Shown: positions 37,053 through 46,341, numbered from the stretch's first letter. The stretch is 64,000 nucleotides of DNA from Actinokineospora auranticolor (GCF_002934265.1 NZ_PTIX01000012.1:124001-188000); one strand, 5' to 3'. Notes: generated by a model not told the origin, from the sequence alone. Made by a program: numbers and translations.

Positions 37053-37057
37053 CGCCG

Positions 37058-37249
37058 TCAGACGCGACCGGAGTCCGCCTCCACGGGCAGACCCGCGGCC
37101 TCGCGGACGATGCGCTGGGCGAGTTCGAGCCCGGCGGCCTGGCCCTCGCGGTAGGACTCGTCGGCGGTGAGCGCGCGGGCGTCGCGCTCGGCCTCGGCGA
37201 GCTTGGCCAAGAGCGGTACGACCTCGACGGTGTCGAGCGGTTGTGACAT
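37058..37249 (-). CDS. Small helical protein (63 aa)
   Basis: ATG at 37249 preceded by AAGGACCGCCC gives 63 aa with one long amphipathic helix (EVVPLLAKLAEAERDARALT) and LELAQRIVREAAGLP. No membrane segment. Not recognised; a conserved hypothetical is likely because codon use is normal and a terminator follows. Confidence 0.6.
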   Translation of the reverse strand: MSQPLDTVEVVPLLAKLAEAERDARALTADESYREGQAAGLELAQRIVREAAGLPVEADSGRV

Positions 37250-37342
37250 GGGCGGTCCTTCTGCAGCGGGCACGGTCGGAACGGGGTTCGCGTCCCTCTT
37301 GGCCCCCACGTACCCCGTGGTGACCGCACCTTGTCGGGGTTA

Positions 37343-37370
37343 ACCCATTTGGGTGGTGTGCACCTATACT
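37343..37370 (+). promoter_or_regulatory. Promoter/operator candidate of the MFS gene
   Basis: A 12-bp palindrome ACCCATTTGGGT at 37343-37354 lies 10 nt before a good -10 hexamer TATACT (37365-37370). No repressor gene is adjacent. Confidence 0.35.
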
Positions 37371-37407
37371 TCGCAGGGCTAAGTAGTGGCACTGGGGAGG
37401 CTGGGCG

Positions 37408-38655
37408 ATGTCGGGTACGCGTGCGCCCAGCGGCGGTCTCCCGCGCGAGGTGTGGGTCATCGCGTCCGCGAACTTCGTGATCGCGCTGGGGTTCGGCCTG
37501 GTCGCGCCCGCGCTGCCGACCTTCGCCCGCAGCTTCGACGTGAGCGTGACCGCGGCGTCGGCGGTGGTGAGCGCGTTCGCCTTCGCCCGGTTGGCGTTCG
37601 CCCCGATCGGCGGGCGGCTGGCCACCCGGCTCGGGGAGAAGCGGGTCTACCTGACCGGCATGCTGATCGTCGGGGTGACGACCGGCGCCTGCGCGTTCGT
37701 CGGGAGCTACTGGCAGCTGGTCGCACTACGTGCACTCGGCGGCACCGGCTCGACGATGTTCACCGTCTCGGGTGTCGCCCTGTTGATGAACCTGACGCCC
37801 GCGCACCTGCGCGGCCGCGCTTCCGGCCTGTGGAGCACGAGTTTCCTGCTCGGCACCGTCGCGGGTCCCCTGGTGGGCGGTGGCCTGATCGGGATCTCGC
37901 TGCGCGCGCCGTTCCTCGTCTACGCGGGTGCGCTGGTGGTGGCGGTGCTCCTCGCGTGGCTGCTGTTGCGCAAGTCGACGCGCATCGCGGCACCGGGTAG
38001 CGACACGACGCCCGCTTTCCCGCTGCGGAAGGCGTTGCGCGACAGCGGTTATCGGGCATCGCTGGCGTCCAATTTCGCCACCGGGTGGATCGTCTTCGGC
38101 GTCCGCGTGTCGCTGGTCCCGCTGTTCGTCGTCGAGGTGCTGCACAAGGACGGCGCGTTCGCGGGCACGGCGCTGGCCGCCTTCGCGGTCGGGAACGTGC
38201 TCGTGCTGATGGTGTCCGGTCGGATCGCGGACCGCTGGGGCCGCAAACCACCCGCGCTGCTGGGGCTCGTGGTGTCGGCGACGGGCACCGTCTGGTTCGG
38301 TCTGACCGACGCGGTCCCGGAGTTTCTGATCGCGACAGTCGTGGCCGGAATGGGCACCGGGCTGCTCAGCCCGCCGCAGCAGGCCGTGGTGGCCGACGTC
38401 ATCGGCACGGCGCGCGGCGGACCGGTGCTGGCCGTGTTCCAGATGGCCGCGGACGTGGGGGCCATCGTGGGACCGGTGGTCGCGGGTGCGCTGGCCGACC
38501 GGCTGTCGTACGGCTGGGCCTTCGCGGTCACGGGCGGCCTCGCCGCGCTGGCGGTGCTGGTGTGGTTGCCCGCCCGCGAAACGCTGCCAAGCAGAGCTCG
38601 GGTCGTGCCCGTCGAGGTAGCAGAGGTCGACCAGGGACAACAAGCCACCAAGTAA
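37408..38655 (+). CDS. MFS transporter (drug/multidrug efflux-like)
   Basis: 415 aa, 12 predicted helices. Motif A-like segments are LAFAPIGGRLATRLGEKRVY (loop 2-3) and VSGRIADRWGRKPPALLG (loop 8-9). MNLTPAHLRGRASGLWSTSF and GPLVGGGL (motif C position) favour a drug:H+ antiporter. ATG 37408 has GGGGAGG upstream. Substrate unknown. Confidence 0.9.
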   Translation: MSGTRAPSGGLPREVWVIASANFVIALGFGLVAPALPTFARSFDVSVTAASAVVSAFAFARLAFAPIGGRLATRLGEKRVYLTGMLIVGVTTGACAFVGSYWQLVALRALGGTGSTMFTVSGVALLMNLTPAHLRGRASGLWSTSFLLGTVAGPLVGGGLIGISLRAPFLVYAGALVVAVLLAWLLLRKSTRIAAPGSDTTPAFPLRKALRDSGYRASLASNFATGWIVFGVRVSLVPLFVVEVLHKDGAFAGTALAAFAVGNVLVLMVSGRIADRWGRKPPALLGLVVSATGTVWFGLTDAVPEFLIATVVAGMGTGLLSPPQQAVVADVIGTARGGPVLAVFQMAADVGAIVGPVVAGALADRLSYGWAFAVTGGLAALAVLVWLPARETLPSRARVVPVEVAEVDQGQQATK

Positions 38656-38831
38656 CCGATTGGGGGATTGTTTTGGTCACACTGCGTGGATTCATTGCTC
38701 CGTTGGGGCGGATTCCACTCGGCCAGGTGGCCAAAGTAGGGCCCACGGCTGCGCTCGTGTGAATGAGGTGGGAGCCTTTGGGGTACCTACCCCGCCATGC
38801 GGGTTGGCAACGGCTGATGCGGAGTGATCCG

Positions 38832-39032
38832 ATGGCTACCGCACTGTGGATCGTGGCCGCGGCTTCGGCCGCGGCGTTCATCATCTGGCGGCTCAAACAC
38901 GCGGGCGCACGGTTGGAGACGATTTTTCGCGAGGAGCGCGAACGCACGGAGGCGGAGTCCGGCCCTGCGGAAGAGTTCTACGACGAACTCGACCAACCCC
39001 ACCGCGTGGGCTGGAACCGCCGCTCCCGCTAG
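38832..39032 (+). CDS. Small single-helix membrane protein (66 aa)
   Basis: ATG 38832 with GGAG seven bases upstream gives 66 aa: one membrane helix at the N-terminus (ATALWIVAAASAAAFIIW) and a charged tail (LKHAGARLETIFREERERTE ...). Longer in-frame starts exist to 38763 but lack a ribosome-binding site. Function unknown. Confidence 0.6.
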   Translation: MATALWIVAAASAAAFIIWRLKHAGARLETIFREERERTEAESGPAEEFYDELDQPHRVGWNRRSR

Positions 39033-39104
39033 CCGCAAGTCCCCCGATCGGGGCTGTGGATAACTTTCGGCACGCCCACCGCTCGACCACCTAGATTCTG
39101 CCGC

Positions 39105-39590
39105 ATGACATTCAACCTGGAATACCAGAGCAAGCGGCAGGACGTCCTCTACACGCTCACTGTCACCACGGACGACAGCGGCGAACTCGGCATCGGCCTC
39201 ACCGGCGCCGACCCCGACGGCACCGTCGTGGCCGAGGGCATCCTGCGCCTACCGCCGGGCGGCGCCACCGAAACCGCCAAGCTCCTCCGCGAATCCCTCG
39301 ACGCCATCTCCGGCTTCGAAGGCAGGCGCACCCGCCGCAAAACCGGCAACTCGCACCAACCGTGGACCATCGAACAGGACACCACCCTCCGCGAGGCCTG
39401 GCTATCTCACCCCCCAAGCACCCAGGCCCCGGAACTGATCCGCGAACTGGCCGAAGACCGCGCCCGCACCCCCGCCGCCATCCGCGCCCGCCTCCCCCGC
39501 GTCGGCTGCGATCCCGATGTACCGGGCCGACTGCTCACCAAGGAATCCGCCGCCCTAGTAGGCCGAGACGCCATAGCCACGACCGCCTAG
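39105..39590 (+). CDS. Hypothetical protein with C-terminal Myb/SANT-like DNA-binding segment
   Basis: 161 aa. The N-terminal ~70 residues form beta strands (VLYTLTVTTDDSGELGIGLT). The C-terminal part (~85-145) reads QPWTIEQDTTLREAWLS, then a helix and RTPAAIRARLPRVGCDP. This matches the small Myb-like module (WTxEED...R..GAIRARL) found at the end of some bacterial helicases and nucleases. So DNA binding is plausible. The gene borders the C-rich tract, and the C-over-G skew already begins inside it. Confidence 0.6.
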   Translation: MTFNLEYQSKRQDVLYTLTVTTDDSGELGIGLTGADPDGTVVAEGILRLPPGGATETAKLLRESLDAISGFEGRRTRRKTGNSHQPWTIEQDTTLREAWLSHPPSTQAPELIRELAEDRARTPAAIRARLPRVGCDPDVPGRLLTKESAALVGRDAIATTA

Positions 39591-39643
39591 CCCACACCCG
39601 TCACCTCACCCACCTCCCAAGTGGAGCATCACTCCTCACCCCA

Positions 39644-39699
39644 CCGCCCAACCGCCCAACCGCCCAACCGCCCAACCGCCCAACCGCCCAACCGCCCAA
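39644..39699 (+). repeat. 8-bp tandem repeat CCGCCCAA, seven copies
   Basis: Seven uninterrupted copies at the left edge of the C-rich tract. Likely a slippage product. Confidence 0.9.
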
Positions 39700-40985
39700 C
39701 CGGAATTCGACCCCCACCCACCAACCCCTTCACCCCCCAATCAACCCCAACCCTCGCCCGCACACCTCCACACCCACACTCCGCATGTCTCCCCTGCACC
39801 TCTCAGTCCGCCCACACCTCCGCTCTCTCATCGCCACACATCTCGCTTCCACCTTCCCCCCAGGCACCCCGGCGCCAACACCACACATCGCCAGTCCTCA
39901 CCCGGATCGCCACACCGCCACCACGCCCACACCTCGCTTCCACCCTTCAGTTCTCGCCCCTCCACCGCCCACCTTCGCCCCACACCCACACTCCTGCCCG
40001 CCACGCATCCCTCCCTGCGCCTGTTCTCCCATCGCCTCGCACCTTGCCGCCCTCCTGCACCCAGCGAACCCCGCGCGCCACCACCGCACCTCGCACCCGC
40101 TTGGCCACACCGACCCACGCTCGCACTTCCGGCCCTCACACTCACGCCTCCGCCCTTACGCCCACACCCGATCCACACTTCGGCCCCTCATCACCCGCGC
40201 CCCACCTCCATGCTTCACGCCTGCACCTCCACGCCCTCGCACCCGCCCCTATCCACCCTTTGCGCCCACTTCCGCCCTTACCAAGTGGAAACCCGACGCG
40301 ATTCCTGACCCTCGACACGCGACAGGTCCCCCTCACGCCATCGCCCGCACTCTCGCGCCTCGCCCCTGCACACCCTCCACACCTCACATACCAAGAAGGC
40401 CAATCCCCATCGGGACTTCCCAACCAACTCCGCATCCACCGGCCGCTCACCCCGCTTGTCCAACACACCGACCAACCCAGGCCATCACTCAAACCGCCAA
40501 AGCCCAGCCAGTGCCGACATTCGACGTACAACTCGAACAGTCGGCCCCGGCCAACCGACACGGCCGAACCCAATCCACGCGCGTCCACCCAACGAAGGCC
40601 AACAACCCATGTCCCACCACAAACCACACACAACCACTCGCCACCGTCACGCGGGCACGCAGCGATTACCAGCGAGTCGACCGCCATCGAATGACCCCGA
40701 CCCGACACGCAATCGGTCAACTGAACGGAGCACATCAGCGCAATTCCCACGAGATCACGCCGCACGCCCGGCGGCCCCTTGAGACCAAGAGCCGCCTAGG
40801 GCTTGATCGCCGAACTGTTCACCGGGGCCAAATCCTCGCTTGTGGACAACGGGACGCCGGAGGTTGAGCGGATCATCCTCTTGCCCCGTCGGCGACCAAC
40901 CCGAGAAATCGTGTGCCGGTCGACCACATTCCGTTGCGGGGCGACTGGGCTGTCCGAGTGATTGACGAGGCGCGATGGGGGTTCC

Positions 40986-41001
40986 TATGGTCTAGACCAT
41001 A
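40986..41001. promoter_or_regulatory. DasR-responsive element (dre) upstream of hexosaminidase
   Basis: TATGGTCTAGACCATA, a perfect 16-bp palindrome 25 nt before the hexosaminidase ATG. It matches the core TGGTCTAGACCA of the dre site bound by DasR, the GntR-family repressor of chitin/N-acetylglucosamine genes in Streptomyces. Release by glucosamine-6-phosphate would be expected by analogy. Confidence 0.85.
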
Positions 41002-41026
41002 TTGTCCGACTTGTCGGGGAGGGCGT

Positions 41027-42952
41027 ATGCGGAAGTCGTGGCGGACCGCGGTGATCGCGGTGGCCGTGTTGCTCAGCATCCCGGCCGCGGCGGCACCCGC
41101 GTCGCCGGTAGCCACGGTGGTGCCCGGTGTCGAGCGGTTGTTGCCGAAGCCGGTCGAGGCCAAGGCCAGTGGGCGGGCGCCCTTCACCATCACCGAGGAC
41201 ACGCGCGTGGTGGCTCGGGGTGGGGCCCGGCCGGTGGGCGACTACCTGGCCGCGCTGTTGCGGCCCGCCACGGGCTACCGGTTGCCGGTGACCTCGGGAC
41301 ACCCGGGACGCGGGGACATCGTCCTCGACCTCGGGCGGGGCAAGGCACCCGAGGGGCATGGGGGTGAGGGGTACCGGCTGGTGACCGACGAGCGGTCGGC
41401 GACCATCTCCGCCGAGACGCCCGCCGGGTTGTTCCTCGGGGTGCAGACGCTGCGCCAGTTGCTGCCCGCGTGGGTGGAGAGCCGGGTGCGGGTCGACGGG
41501 CCGTGGCGGGTGCAGGCCGCGACGGTCAGCGACTACCCCCGGTTCGCCTACCGCGGGGTGATGCTCGACGTCGCGCGCAGCTACCTCAGCGTCGCCGAGG
41601 TCAAGCGGTACATCGACAACGCGGTGCGGTTCAAGATCAATACGCTGCACCTGCACCTGACCGACGACCAGGCGTGGCGCATCGCGATCAGCACGCCGCA
41701 GGACAACCCATCGGGGCTGGACTACGAGGCGTTGACGCGGGTCGGGTCGCAGGGTGGCAGCGACCGGTTGGGCAACGGCACGCCGCTGGGCACCGGGCCC
41801 GCGATCCGCGGCTCCTACACCCAGCGCGACTACGCCGAGATCGTCGCGCACGCCAAGTCCCGCTTCGTCACGGTCGTGCCCGAGATCGACGGTCCGGGGC
41901 ACACCAACGCCGCGCTGGCCGCCCTCCCGCGGCTGAACCCGGACGGCGTGGCCAAGCCGATGAACAACACCGCCGACGTCGGCTACTCCACGCTGGACGC
42001 CAACTCGGAGATCACCTACGAGTTCACCCGCACCGTCTACAGCCAGATCGCCGCGCTGACCCCCGGCCCGTACCTGCACATCGGCGGCGACGAAGCGCAC
42101 GTCACCGGGCACGAGAACTACCTGACCTACATCCGCCGCCTGCTCCCGCAGGTGGCCGCCCTGGGCAAGACCCCGGTCGGCTGGAACGAGTACGCCGACG
42201 CCGACCTGCCCCCCGGCGCGGTGATCCAGGTGTGGCGGGCCGCGTCGATGGAGAAGGTCCTGCGCCAGGTCGCGCGCGGCGCGAAGGTCGTGATGTCCCC
42301 GGCGCCGACCACCTACCTCGACCAGAAGTACGAGCCGTCGAGCCCCATCGGCCTGAGCTGGGCGTGCCGCAACGCCTGCGACTTCGACACCTACTACAAC
42401 TGGGAACCCGTCCGCGACGGCCTGACCGAGTCCGACGTCCTGGGCGTCACCGCTCCCCTGTGGTCGGAAACCATCCGCGGCCTCCCCCAGGCCGAGTGGC
42501 TGACCTACCCCCGCCTGGTCTCCGCCGCCGAGATCGCCTGGTCCCCCCGGTCGGCCCGCGACCTGACGGACTTCACCGCCCGACTCGCCACCCTGGGCAG
42601 CAGGCTGACCATCGCGGGTGTCAACTTCCGCCCCAGCCCCGCCATCGCCTGGACCACCGACATCACCACCCCCGACCGCCACACCCGCGGCCCCCTCCGC
42701 GGCGAGATCGGCCACTTCACCGCCCCGGCCACCACCCCACCCACCGCCACCCTCACCTACGGCGACGGCACCTCATCCCCCGCCACGGTGTCCCCGGCGA
42801 CCCCGGCAGGCCCACTAGCCGCCCCAGGCCTGTGGACGGTCACCACCCCCGACCACCGCTACCCCCATCCCGGCAGCTACCGGGCAACCCTCACCGTCAC
42901 CACCCCCACAGGCACCGCAACCACCCACTTCACCGTCACAGTCCGCCGCTAA
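41027..42952 (+). CDS. Secreted beta-N-acetylhexosaminidase (GH20) with C-terminal PKD-like domain
   Basis: 641 aa. Releases terminal N-acetylglucosamine from chitin oligomers or wall fragments. Signal peptide (KSWRTAVIAVAVLLSIPAAA). GH20 N-terminal domain to ~150, then the catalytic barrel: RGVMLDVARSYLSVAEVK, LHLHLTDDQAWRI, VVPEIDGPGHTNAAL and the catalytic Asp-Glu in HIGGDEAH. The last ~80 residues form a PKD/Ig-like domain (TLTYGDGTSS ... HPGSYRATLTVTT). ATG 41027 with GGGGAGGG upstream. Probably DasR-controlled; a terminator follows. Confidence 0.95.
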   Translation: MRKSWRTAVIAVAVLLSIPAAAAPASPVATVVPGVERLLPKPVEAKASGRAPFTITEDTRVVARGGARPVGDYLAALLRPATGYRLPVTSGHPGRGDIVLDLGRGKAPEGHGGEGYRLVTDERSATISAETPAGLFLGVQTLRQLLPAWVESRVRVDGPWRVQAATVSDYPRFAYRGVMLDVARSYLSVAEVKRYIDNAVRFKINTLHLHLTDDQAWRIAISTPQDNPSGLDYEALTRVGSQGGSDRLGNGTPLGTGPAIRGSYTQRDYAEIVAHAKSRFVTVVPEIDGPGHTNAALAALPRLNPDGVAKPMNNTADVGYSTLDANSEITYEFTRTVYSQIAALTPGPYLHIGGDEAHVTGHENYLTYIRRLLPQVAALGKTPVGWNEYADADLPPGAVIQVWRAASMEKVLRQVARGAKVVMSPAPTTYLDQKYEPSSPIGLSWACRNACDFDTYYNWEPVRDGLTESDVLGVTAPLWSETIRGLPQAEWLTYPRLVSAAEIAWSPRSARDLTDFTARLATLGSRLTIAGVNFRPSPAIAWTTDITTPDRHTRGPLRGEIGHFTAPATTPPTATLTYGDGTSSPATVSPATPAGPLAAPGLWTVTTPDHRYPHPGSYRATLTVTTPTGTATTHFTVTVRR

Positions 42953-42965
42953 CCCAGCTCACCCC

Positions 42966-43010
42966 CGTGGCCGCGCAGGCCCTCTCCACCGCCCCGCCTG
43001 CGCGGCCACG
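42966..43010 (+). terminator. Terminator of the hexosaminidase gene
   Basis: Perfect 15-bp arms 42966-42980 and 42996-43010, 15-nt loop, then CCCTTTCCTT. 13 nt after the stop. Confidence 0.8.
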
Positions 43011-43230
43011 CCCTTTCCTTAGGCACTACCGAGTCCCCACTGCCGGGAGCGCGTTGCGTTGGAGTGGGTAGGAGGGGACAAACCTTGGCTGGGTGGGGGC
43101 CCACGCAAAGCAAGTTCGCCCAAGCGAGGCCGCCCCTCTTTTCCGCGAACAGCAGGACAAACCCAACGCGCCCAGCCCACCCAGGCCCGCCTGACGCCCA
43201 GCAGCCCACCGCACGTCCAGCAGCCACACC

Positions 43231-43530
43231 TCAGAAGTCGACGAGCTCCAAGCTCACCGCGACCACGTCACCGACCGCCAACTCCTCCGCCACCCGCACC
43301 GCCTTCTTCACCGGCAGCACGTAGCACCCGCTCCCCTTGTCCGGGAAGATCGACGTCCGCCACGCGGTGGCCCCCACCCGCACCCGAACCCGCACCGACC
43401 CGAACCCCCGCCGCGGCTCGGCGGACACCTCCCGGATCTCCTCCGACGCGTCCTCCGGCACCGTCACGAAGGTCCAGCTCTCCTCCCGCGCCTCCCACAA
43501 CCACAACGCGGACTCAAAGTCGACAACCAC
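43231..43530 (-). CDS. DUF1905 domain-containing protein
   Basis: 99 aa. Strands ESALWLWEAREESWTFVTVP, RVRVRVGATAWRTSIFPDKG and CYVLPVKKAVRVAEELAVGD follow the DUF1905 pattern, a small beta-barrel of unknown function. Start taken at 43530 (MVVDFESA). It sits downstream of the tRNA-Arg terminator and is independent of it. Confidence 0.8.
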   Translation of the reverse strand: MVVDFESALWLWEAREESWTFVTVPEDASEEIREVSAEPRRGFGSVRVRVRVGATAWRTSIFPDKGSGCYVLPVKKAVRVAEELAVGDVVAVSLELVDF

Positions 43531-43579
43531 ACCCGAAGCCTCGCACGGGCACCCGACAACCGCGCCGCCCCGGAATGCC

Positions 43580-43615
43580 GAAACCGCCGCCGGGTGGGTA
43601 CCCGGCGGCGGTTTC
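43580..43615 (-). terminator. Terminator of the tRNA-Ser/tRNA-Arg transcript
   Basis: Perfect 15-bp arms 43580-43594 and 43601-43615, loop TGGGTA, 5 nt past the tRNA-Arg 3' end. Confidence 0.85.
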
Positions 43616-43620
43616 AGTGG

Positions 43621-43693
43621 CGCGCCCGAAGGGATTCGAACCCCTAACCTTCTGATCCGTAGTCAGATGCTCTATCCATTGAGCTACGGGCGC
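43621..43693 (-). tRNA. tRNA-Arg (anticodon ACG)
   Basis: 73 nt, acceptor GCGCCCG/CGGGCGC, anticodon loop CTACGGA in a TCTGA/TCAGA stem, T-loop GGTTCGAATCC. A34 is the expected target of TadA encoded at 21912-22391. Confidence 0.95.
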
Positions 43694-43729
43694 TTGTTCA
43701 GTTGTCCACCCGGCGAACCGGGTGTACAG

Positions 43730-43818
43730 CGGAGGCTCCGGGATTTGAACCCGGGAGGGCTTTTACACCCAACCGCATTAGCAGTGCGGCGCCATAGACC
43801 AGACTAGGCGAAGCCTCC
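43730..43818 (-). tRNA. tRNA-Ser (anticodon GCT)
   Basis: 89 nt with long variable arm. Acceptor GGAGGCT/AGCCTCC, anticodon loop CTGCTAA. 36 nt upstream of tRNA-Arg on the same strand; likely co-transcribed. Confidence 0.94.
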
Positions 43819-44103
43819 CGGGGCCCCTGGCCGCTCGGGAGGTAAGACTACACAGGGGTGGGTGCGGGGAGCAAAACACCCCCCTCCTAACTGCGCAAGA
43901 CGGGTAAAAACGCTGGTGGGTGGCCCCATGGCGGTCGGCGGCCGAGGGCGTGGGCCTGGTCGGCGCGGGCCGGCGGGTGGGGCCGGGGCGACGGGGTGGC
44001 CGCGACCATGTCGGGCGGCCGGTTTGTGGCGATTTCGAACACAACGATCACCCGGTCCGCCCCGCTAGAGTCGCCCTTGCCACACCCAGAAGGAGGGGCA
44101 CAC

Positions 44104-44874
44104 ATGGACAAAGTCGTCCCCAGCGCTGCTGACGCGGTAGCCGACATCCCCGATGGCGCGAGCCTGGCCGTAGGCGGGTTCGGGCTCTGCGGCATCCCGA
44201 GCGTCCTCATCCAGGCGCTGCTGGCCAAGGGCGTGACCGGGCTGGAGGTGACGTCCAACAACTGCGGCGTCGACGACTGGGGGCTGGGCCTGCTGCTCCG
44301 CGAGAAGCGGATAGCCAGGATGACCAGCTCGTACGTCGGCGAGAACAAGGAGTTCGCCCGCCAGTACCTCGCGGGCGAGCTGGAGGTCGAGCTGACCCCG
44401 CAGGGCACCCTCGCCGAGCGGCTGCGCGCGGGCGGCTCCGGCATCCCCGCCTTCTACACCCGCACCGGTGTCGGCACCCAGGTCGCCGACGGCGGCGTGC
44501 CGTGGCGCTACGACGACGCGGGCAACGTCGCGGTCGCCTCCCCGGCCAAGGAGGTTCGCCAGTTCGGCGGCCTCGACTACGTCATGGAGACCGCGATCGT
44601 GGCGGACTTCGGGCTGGTCCGCGCGTGGAAGGGCGACCGGCACGGCAACCTCGTGTTCCGCGACTCCGCGCAGAACTTCAACCCGCTGTGCGCGATGGCG
44701 GGCAAGGTCAGCGTCGCCGAGGTGGAGGAGCTGGTCGAGCCGGGCGAGCTGGCCCCGGGTGAGATCCACCTGCCGGGCATCTTCGTGCAGCGCGTGGTCC
44801 CGCTGACCCCCGAGCAGGCCGCCGAGAAGCGCATCGAGCGCCGCACCGTCCGCACCGCCGCGAAGGAGGCCTGA
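44104..44874 (+). CDS. scoA: 3-oxoacid CoA-transferase subunit A
   Basis: 256 aa. Transfers CoA from succinyl-CoA to acetoacetate or a related 3-oxoacid. Family I CoA-transferase alpha features: [19 protein letters not shown] near the N-terminus, [17 protein letters not shown], and [19 protein letters not shown] 44104 with AAGGAGGGG upstream. Its stop is one base before the scoB start, so the subunits are made together. Confidence 0.93.
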   Translation: MDKVVPSAADAVADIPDGASLAVGGFGLCGIPSVLIQALLAKGVTGLEVTSNNCGVDDWGLGLLLREKRIARMTSSYVGENKEFARQYLAGELEVELTPQGTLAERLRAGGSGIPAFYTRTGVGTQVADGGVPWRYDDAGNVAVASPAKEVRQFGGLDYVMETAIVADFGLVRAWKGDRHGNLVFRDSAQNFNPLCAMAGKVSVAEVEELVEPGELAPGEIHLPGIFVQRVVPLTPEQAAEKRIERRTVRTAAKEA

Positions 44875-44875
44875 C

Positions 44876-45538
44876 ATGGCACTGACCCGTGAGCAGATGG
44901 CCGCCCGCGCCGCCGCGGAGCTGTCCGACGGCTCGTACGTCAACCTGGGCATCGGCCTGCCCACCCTGGTGCCCAACTACGTGCCGGACGACGTGGAGAT
45001 CGTGCTCCAGTCCGAGAACGGCATCCTCGGCGTCGGCGCGTACCCCTTCGACGGCGAGGAGGACGCCGACCTGATCAACGCGGGCAAGGAGACCGTCACG
45101 ATCCGCCGGGGCGCGTCCTTCTTCGACTCCGCGCTGTCCTTCGGCATGATCCGCGGCGGCAAGGTGGACGCGGCGATCCTGGGCGCGATGCAGGTCTCGA
45201 GGGTCGGCGACATCGCCAACTGGATGATCCCCGGCAAGATGGTCAAGGGCATGGGCGGTGCCATGGACCTGGTGCACGGCGCCAAGCACGTGGTCGTGCT
45301 GATGGAGCACGTGGCCAAGGACGGCTCGTACAAGATCGTCAACGAGTGCAGCCTGCCCTACACGGGTCTGCGGGTCGCGCAGCGGATCATCACCGACCTC
45401 GCGGTCATCGACGTCACCGACTCCGGCCTGGTGCTGCGGGAGCTGGCGCCGGGCGTGAGCGTGGACGAGGTGCGCGAGAAGACCGAGCCGGAGCTGACCG
45501 TCGCCGACGAGCTGACCGAGATGCCCGCCGCGGTCTGA
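44876..45538 (+). CDS. scoB: 3-oxoacid CoA-transferase subunit B
   Basis: 220 aa beta subunit. The catalytic Glu that forms the CoA thioester lies in [23 protein letters not shown] and [16 protein letters not shown] are family features. Partner of the upstream subunit; the pair forms the whole enzyme. A bidirectional terminator follows. No PHB or ketone gene is adjacent, so the physiological substrate is open. Confidence 0.94.
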   Translation: MALTREQMAARAAAELSDGSYVNLGIGLPTLVPNYVPDDVEIVLQSENGILGVGAYPFDGEEDADLINAGKETVTIRRGASFFDSALSFGMIRGGKVDAAILGAMQVSRVGDIANWMIPGKMVKGMGGAMDLVHGAKHVVVLMEHVAKDGSYKIVNECSLPYTGLRVAQRIITDLAVIDVTDSGLVLRELAPGVSVDEVREKTEPELTVADELTEMPAAV

Positions 45539-45548
45539 GGTCGGAGCG

Positions 45549-45584
45549 CCGTCCACTGGGCACCCCGCGGTGCTCAGTGGACGG
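45549..45584. terminator. Bidirectional terminator between scoB and espG-like gene
   Basis: 16-bp stem with one G-T pair, arms 45549-45564 and 45569-45584, loop CCGC. The right arm includes the stop codon of the convergent espG-like gene (45574-45576). Confidence 0.8.
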
Positions 45585-46341
45585 ACGCGACCAGGTCCCG
45601 CAGCCGCTGCGCGAGCCGGGGGGTGTCGGCGGGGGCCAGGGTCAGCCAGTCGACGCCGTCGCGCCGGGTCGGCAGGGCCAGGTAGCGGCCCGCGGTGGTG
45701 TCGAACCAGTTCACGACGTCCGTGCGGTTCTTCCGGCCCACCTGGTCGACGCTGTTCGCCGCGACCTGCCCCCCGCCGTGCCGGGAGTTCTCCACCAGCG
45801 TGGCGATGGTGCGCATGTCGCGGCCGCTGATCCCGCCCTGGTTGAGCGCCGTCTCCAGGCCCGCGAAGCCGGTCTCGACGTAGGCGTCTATCGCGTTGTT
45901 GAACACCGACTTGGGCAGCGTGACCGAGGTACCGGGCCCCGGGTCGGCGTCGGGGACCAGCCCGACGATCTCCCCGACGATCGCCACCGCCCCGGTCAGC
46001 TGCCCGATCTTGATCCGCTCGCCGGTCTGCACGGCCAGCGCCGCGCGGGCGGGCCGACCCGCGCCGAGCAGCCGCACGTGGCGGCCGACGGAGAGCAGCC
46101 CGTCGACGCTGTAGCTGTGGCGGGCGAGCAGGGTGAGGTCGTCCTCCAGGTGCCGGTCCAGGTCACGGCCGTCGTGCAGGCCGCGCGCGGCGAGACCGTC
46201 CACCACTTCCTTGCGCAGCCGGTCGCGGTCGTCGGTGGTCTCCCCGAACGAGGGGATCTCCAGCGGGTACGGGCGGTCGGTGAACCCCAGTGACTCCCAC
46301 ACAAGGTCGAACTCGACCAGGGTGAGCGATATCGGCCTCAC
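45574..46341 (-). CDS. ESX secretion-associated protein EspG-like
   Basis: 255 aa, the normal EspG length. It begins with SLTLVEFDLVWESLGFTDRP, matches EspG in having one alpha/beta layout with LPKSVFNNAIDAYVETGFAG in the second half, and ends in a short strand-rich part. EspG proteins are cytosolic chaperones for PE/PPE-type ESX substrates. The GTG start 46341 overlaps the stop of the upstream hydrolase-like gene (GTGA). No ESX core or PE/PPE gene is in the window. Confidence 0.82.
   Translation of the reverse strand: MRPISLTLVEFDLVWESLGFTDRPYPLEIPSFGETTDDRDRLRKEVVDGLAARGLHDGRDLDRHLEDDLTLLARHSYSVDGLLSVGRHVRLLGAGRPARAALAVQTGERIKIGQLTGAVAIVGEIVGLVPDADPGPGTSVTLPKSVFNNAIDAYVETGFAGLETALNQGGISGRDMRTIATLVENSRHGGGQVAANSVDQVGRKNRTDVVNWFDTTAGRYLALPTRRDGVDWLTLAPADTPRLAQRLRDLVASVH

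Larger units (their letters stand above)
39591..41026. other. 1.4-kb gene-free tract with extreme C-over-G strand asymmetry
   Basis: From about 39600 to 40800 the plus strand is dominated by C, A and short CCACAC/CCACC-like words, with few G: one sampled line (39841-39900) has 32 C and 8 G. Long open frames exist only because stop codons are rare in such DNA; they translate to Pro/His/Thr-rich or Trp/Cys/Gly-rich sequence without domains. No RNA gene is recognised. The last 40 bases carry the hexosaminidase promoter and operator. Confidence 0.7.

Noticed and set aside
34519-38655. Antibiotic biosynthetic cluster around the exporters
   Set aside because: No synthase, tailoring or precursor genes accompany the ABC and MFS exporters.
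40142-40765. 207-codon Trp/Cys/Gly-rich frame on the minus strand
   Set aside because: Composition mirrors the G-rich strand; no protein-like pattern.
39362-40867. 501-codon Pro/His/Thr-rich frame in the C-rich tract
   Set aside because: Open only because the strand lacks stop-forming bases; no domain, no start signals, overlaps a real gene.
45574-46341. ESX/type VII secretion locus
   Set aside because: Only the EspG-like chaperone is present; no Ecc, WXG100, PE or PPE gene in the window.
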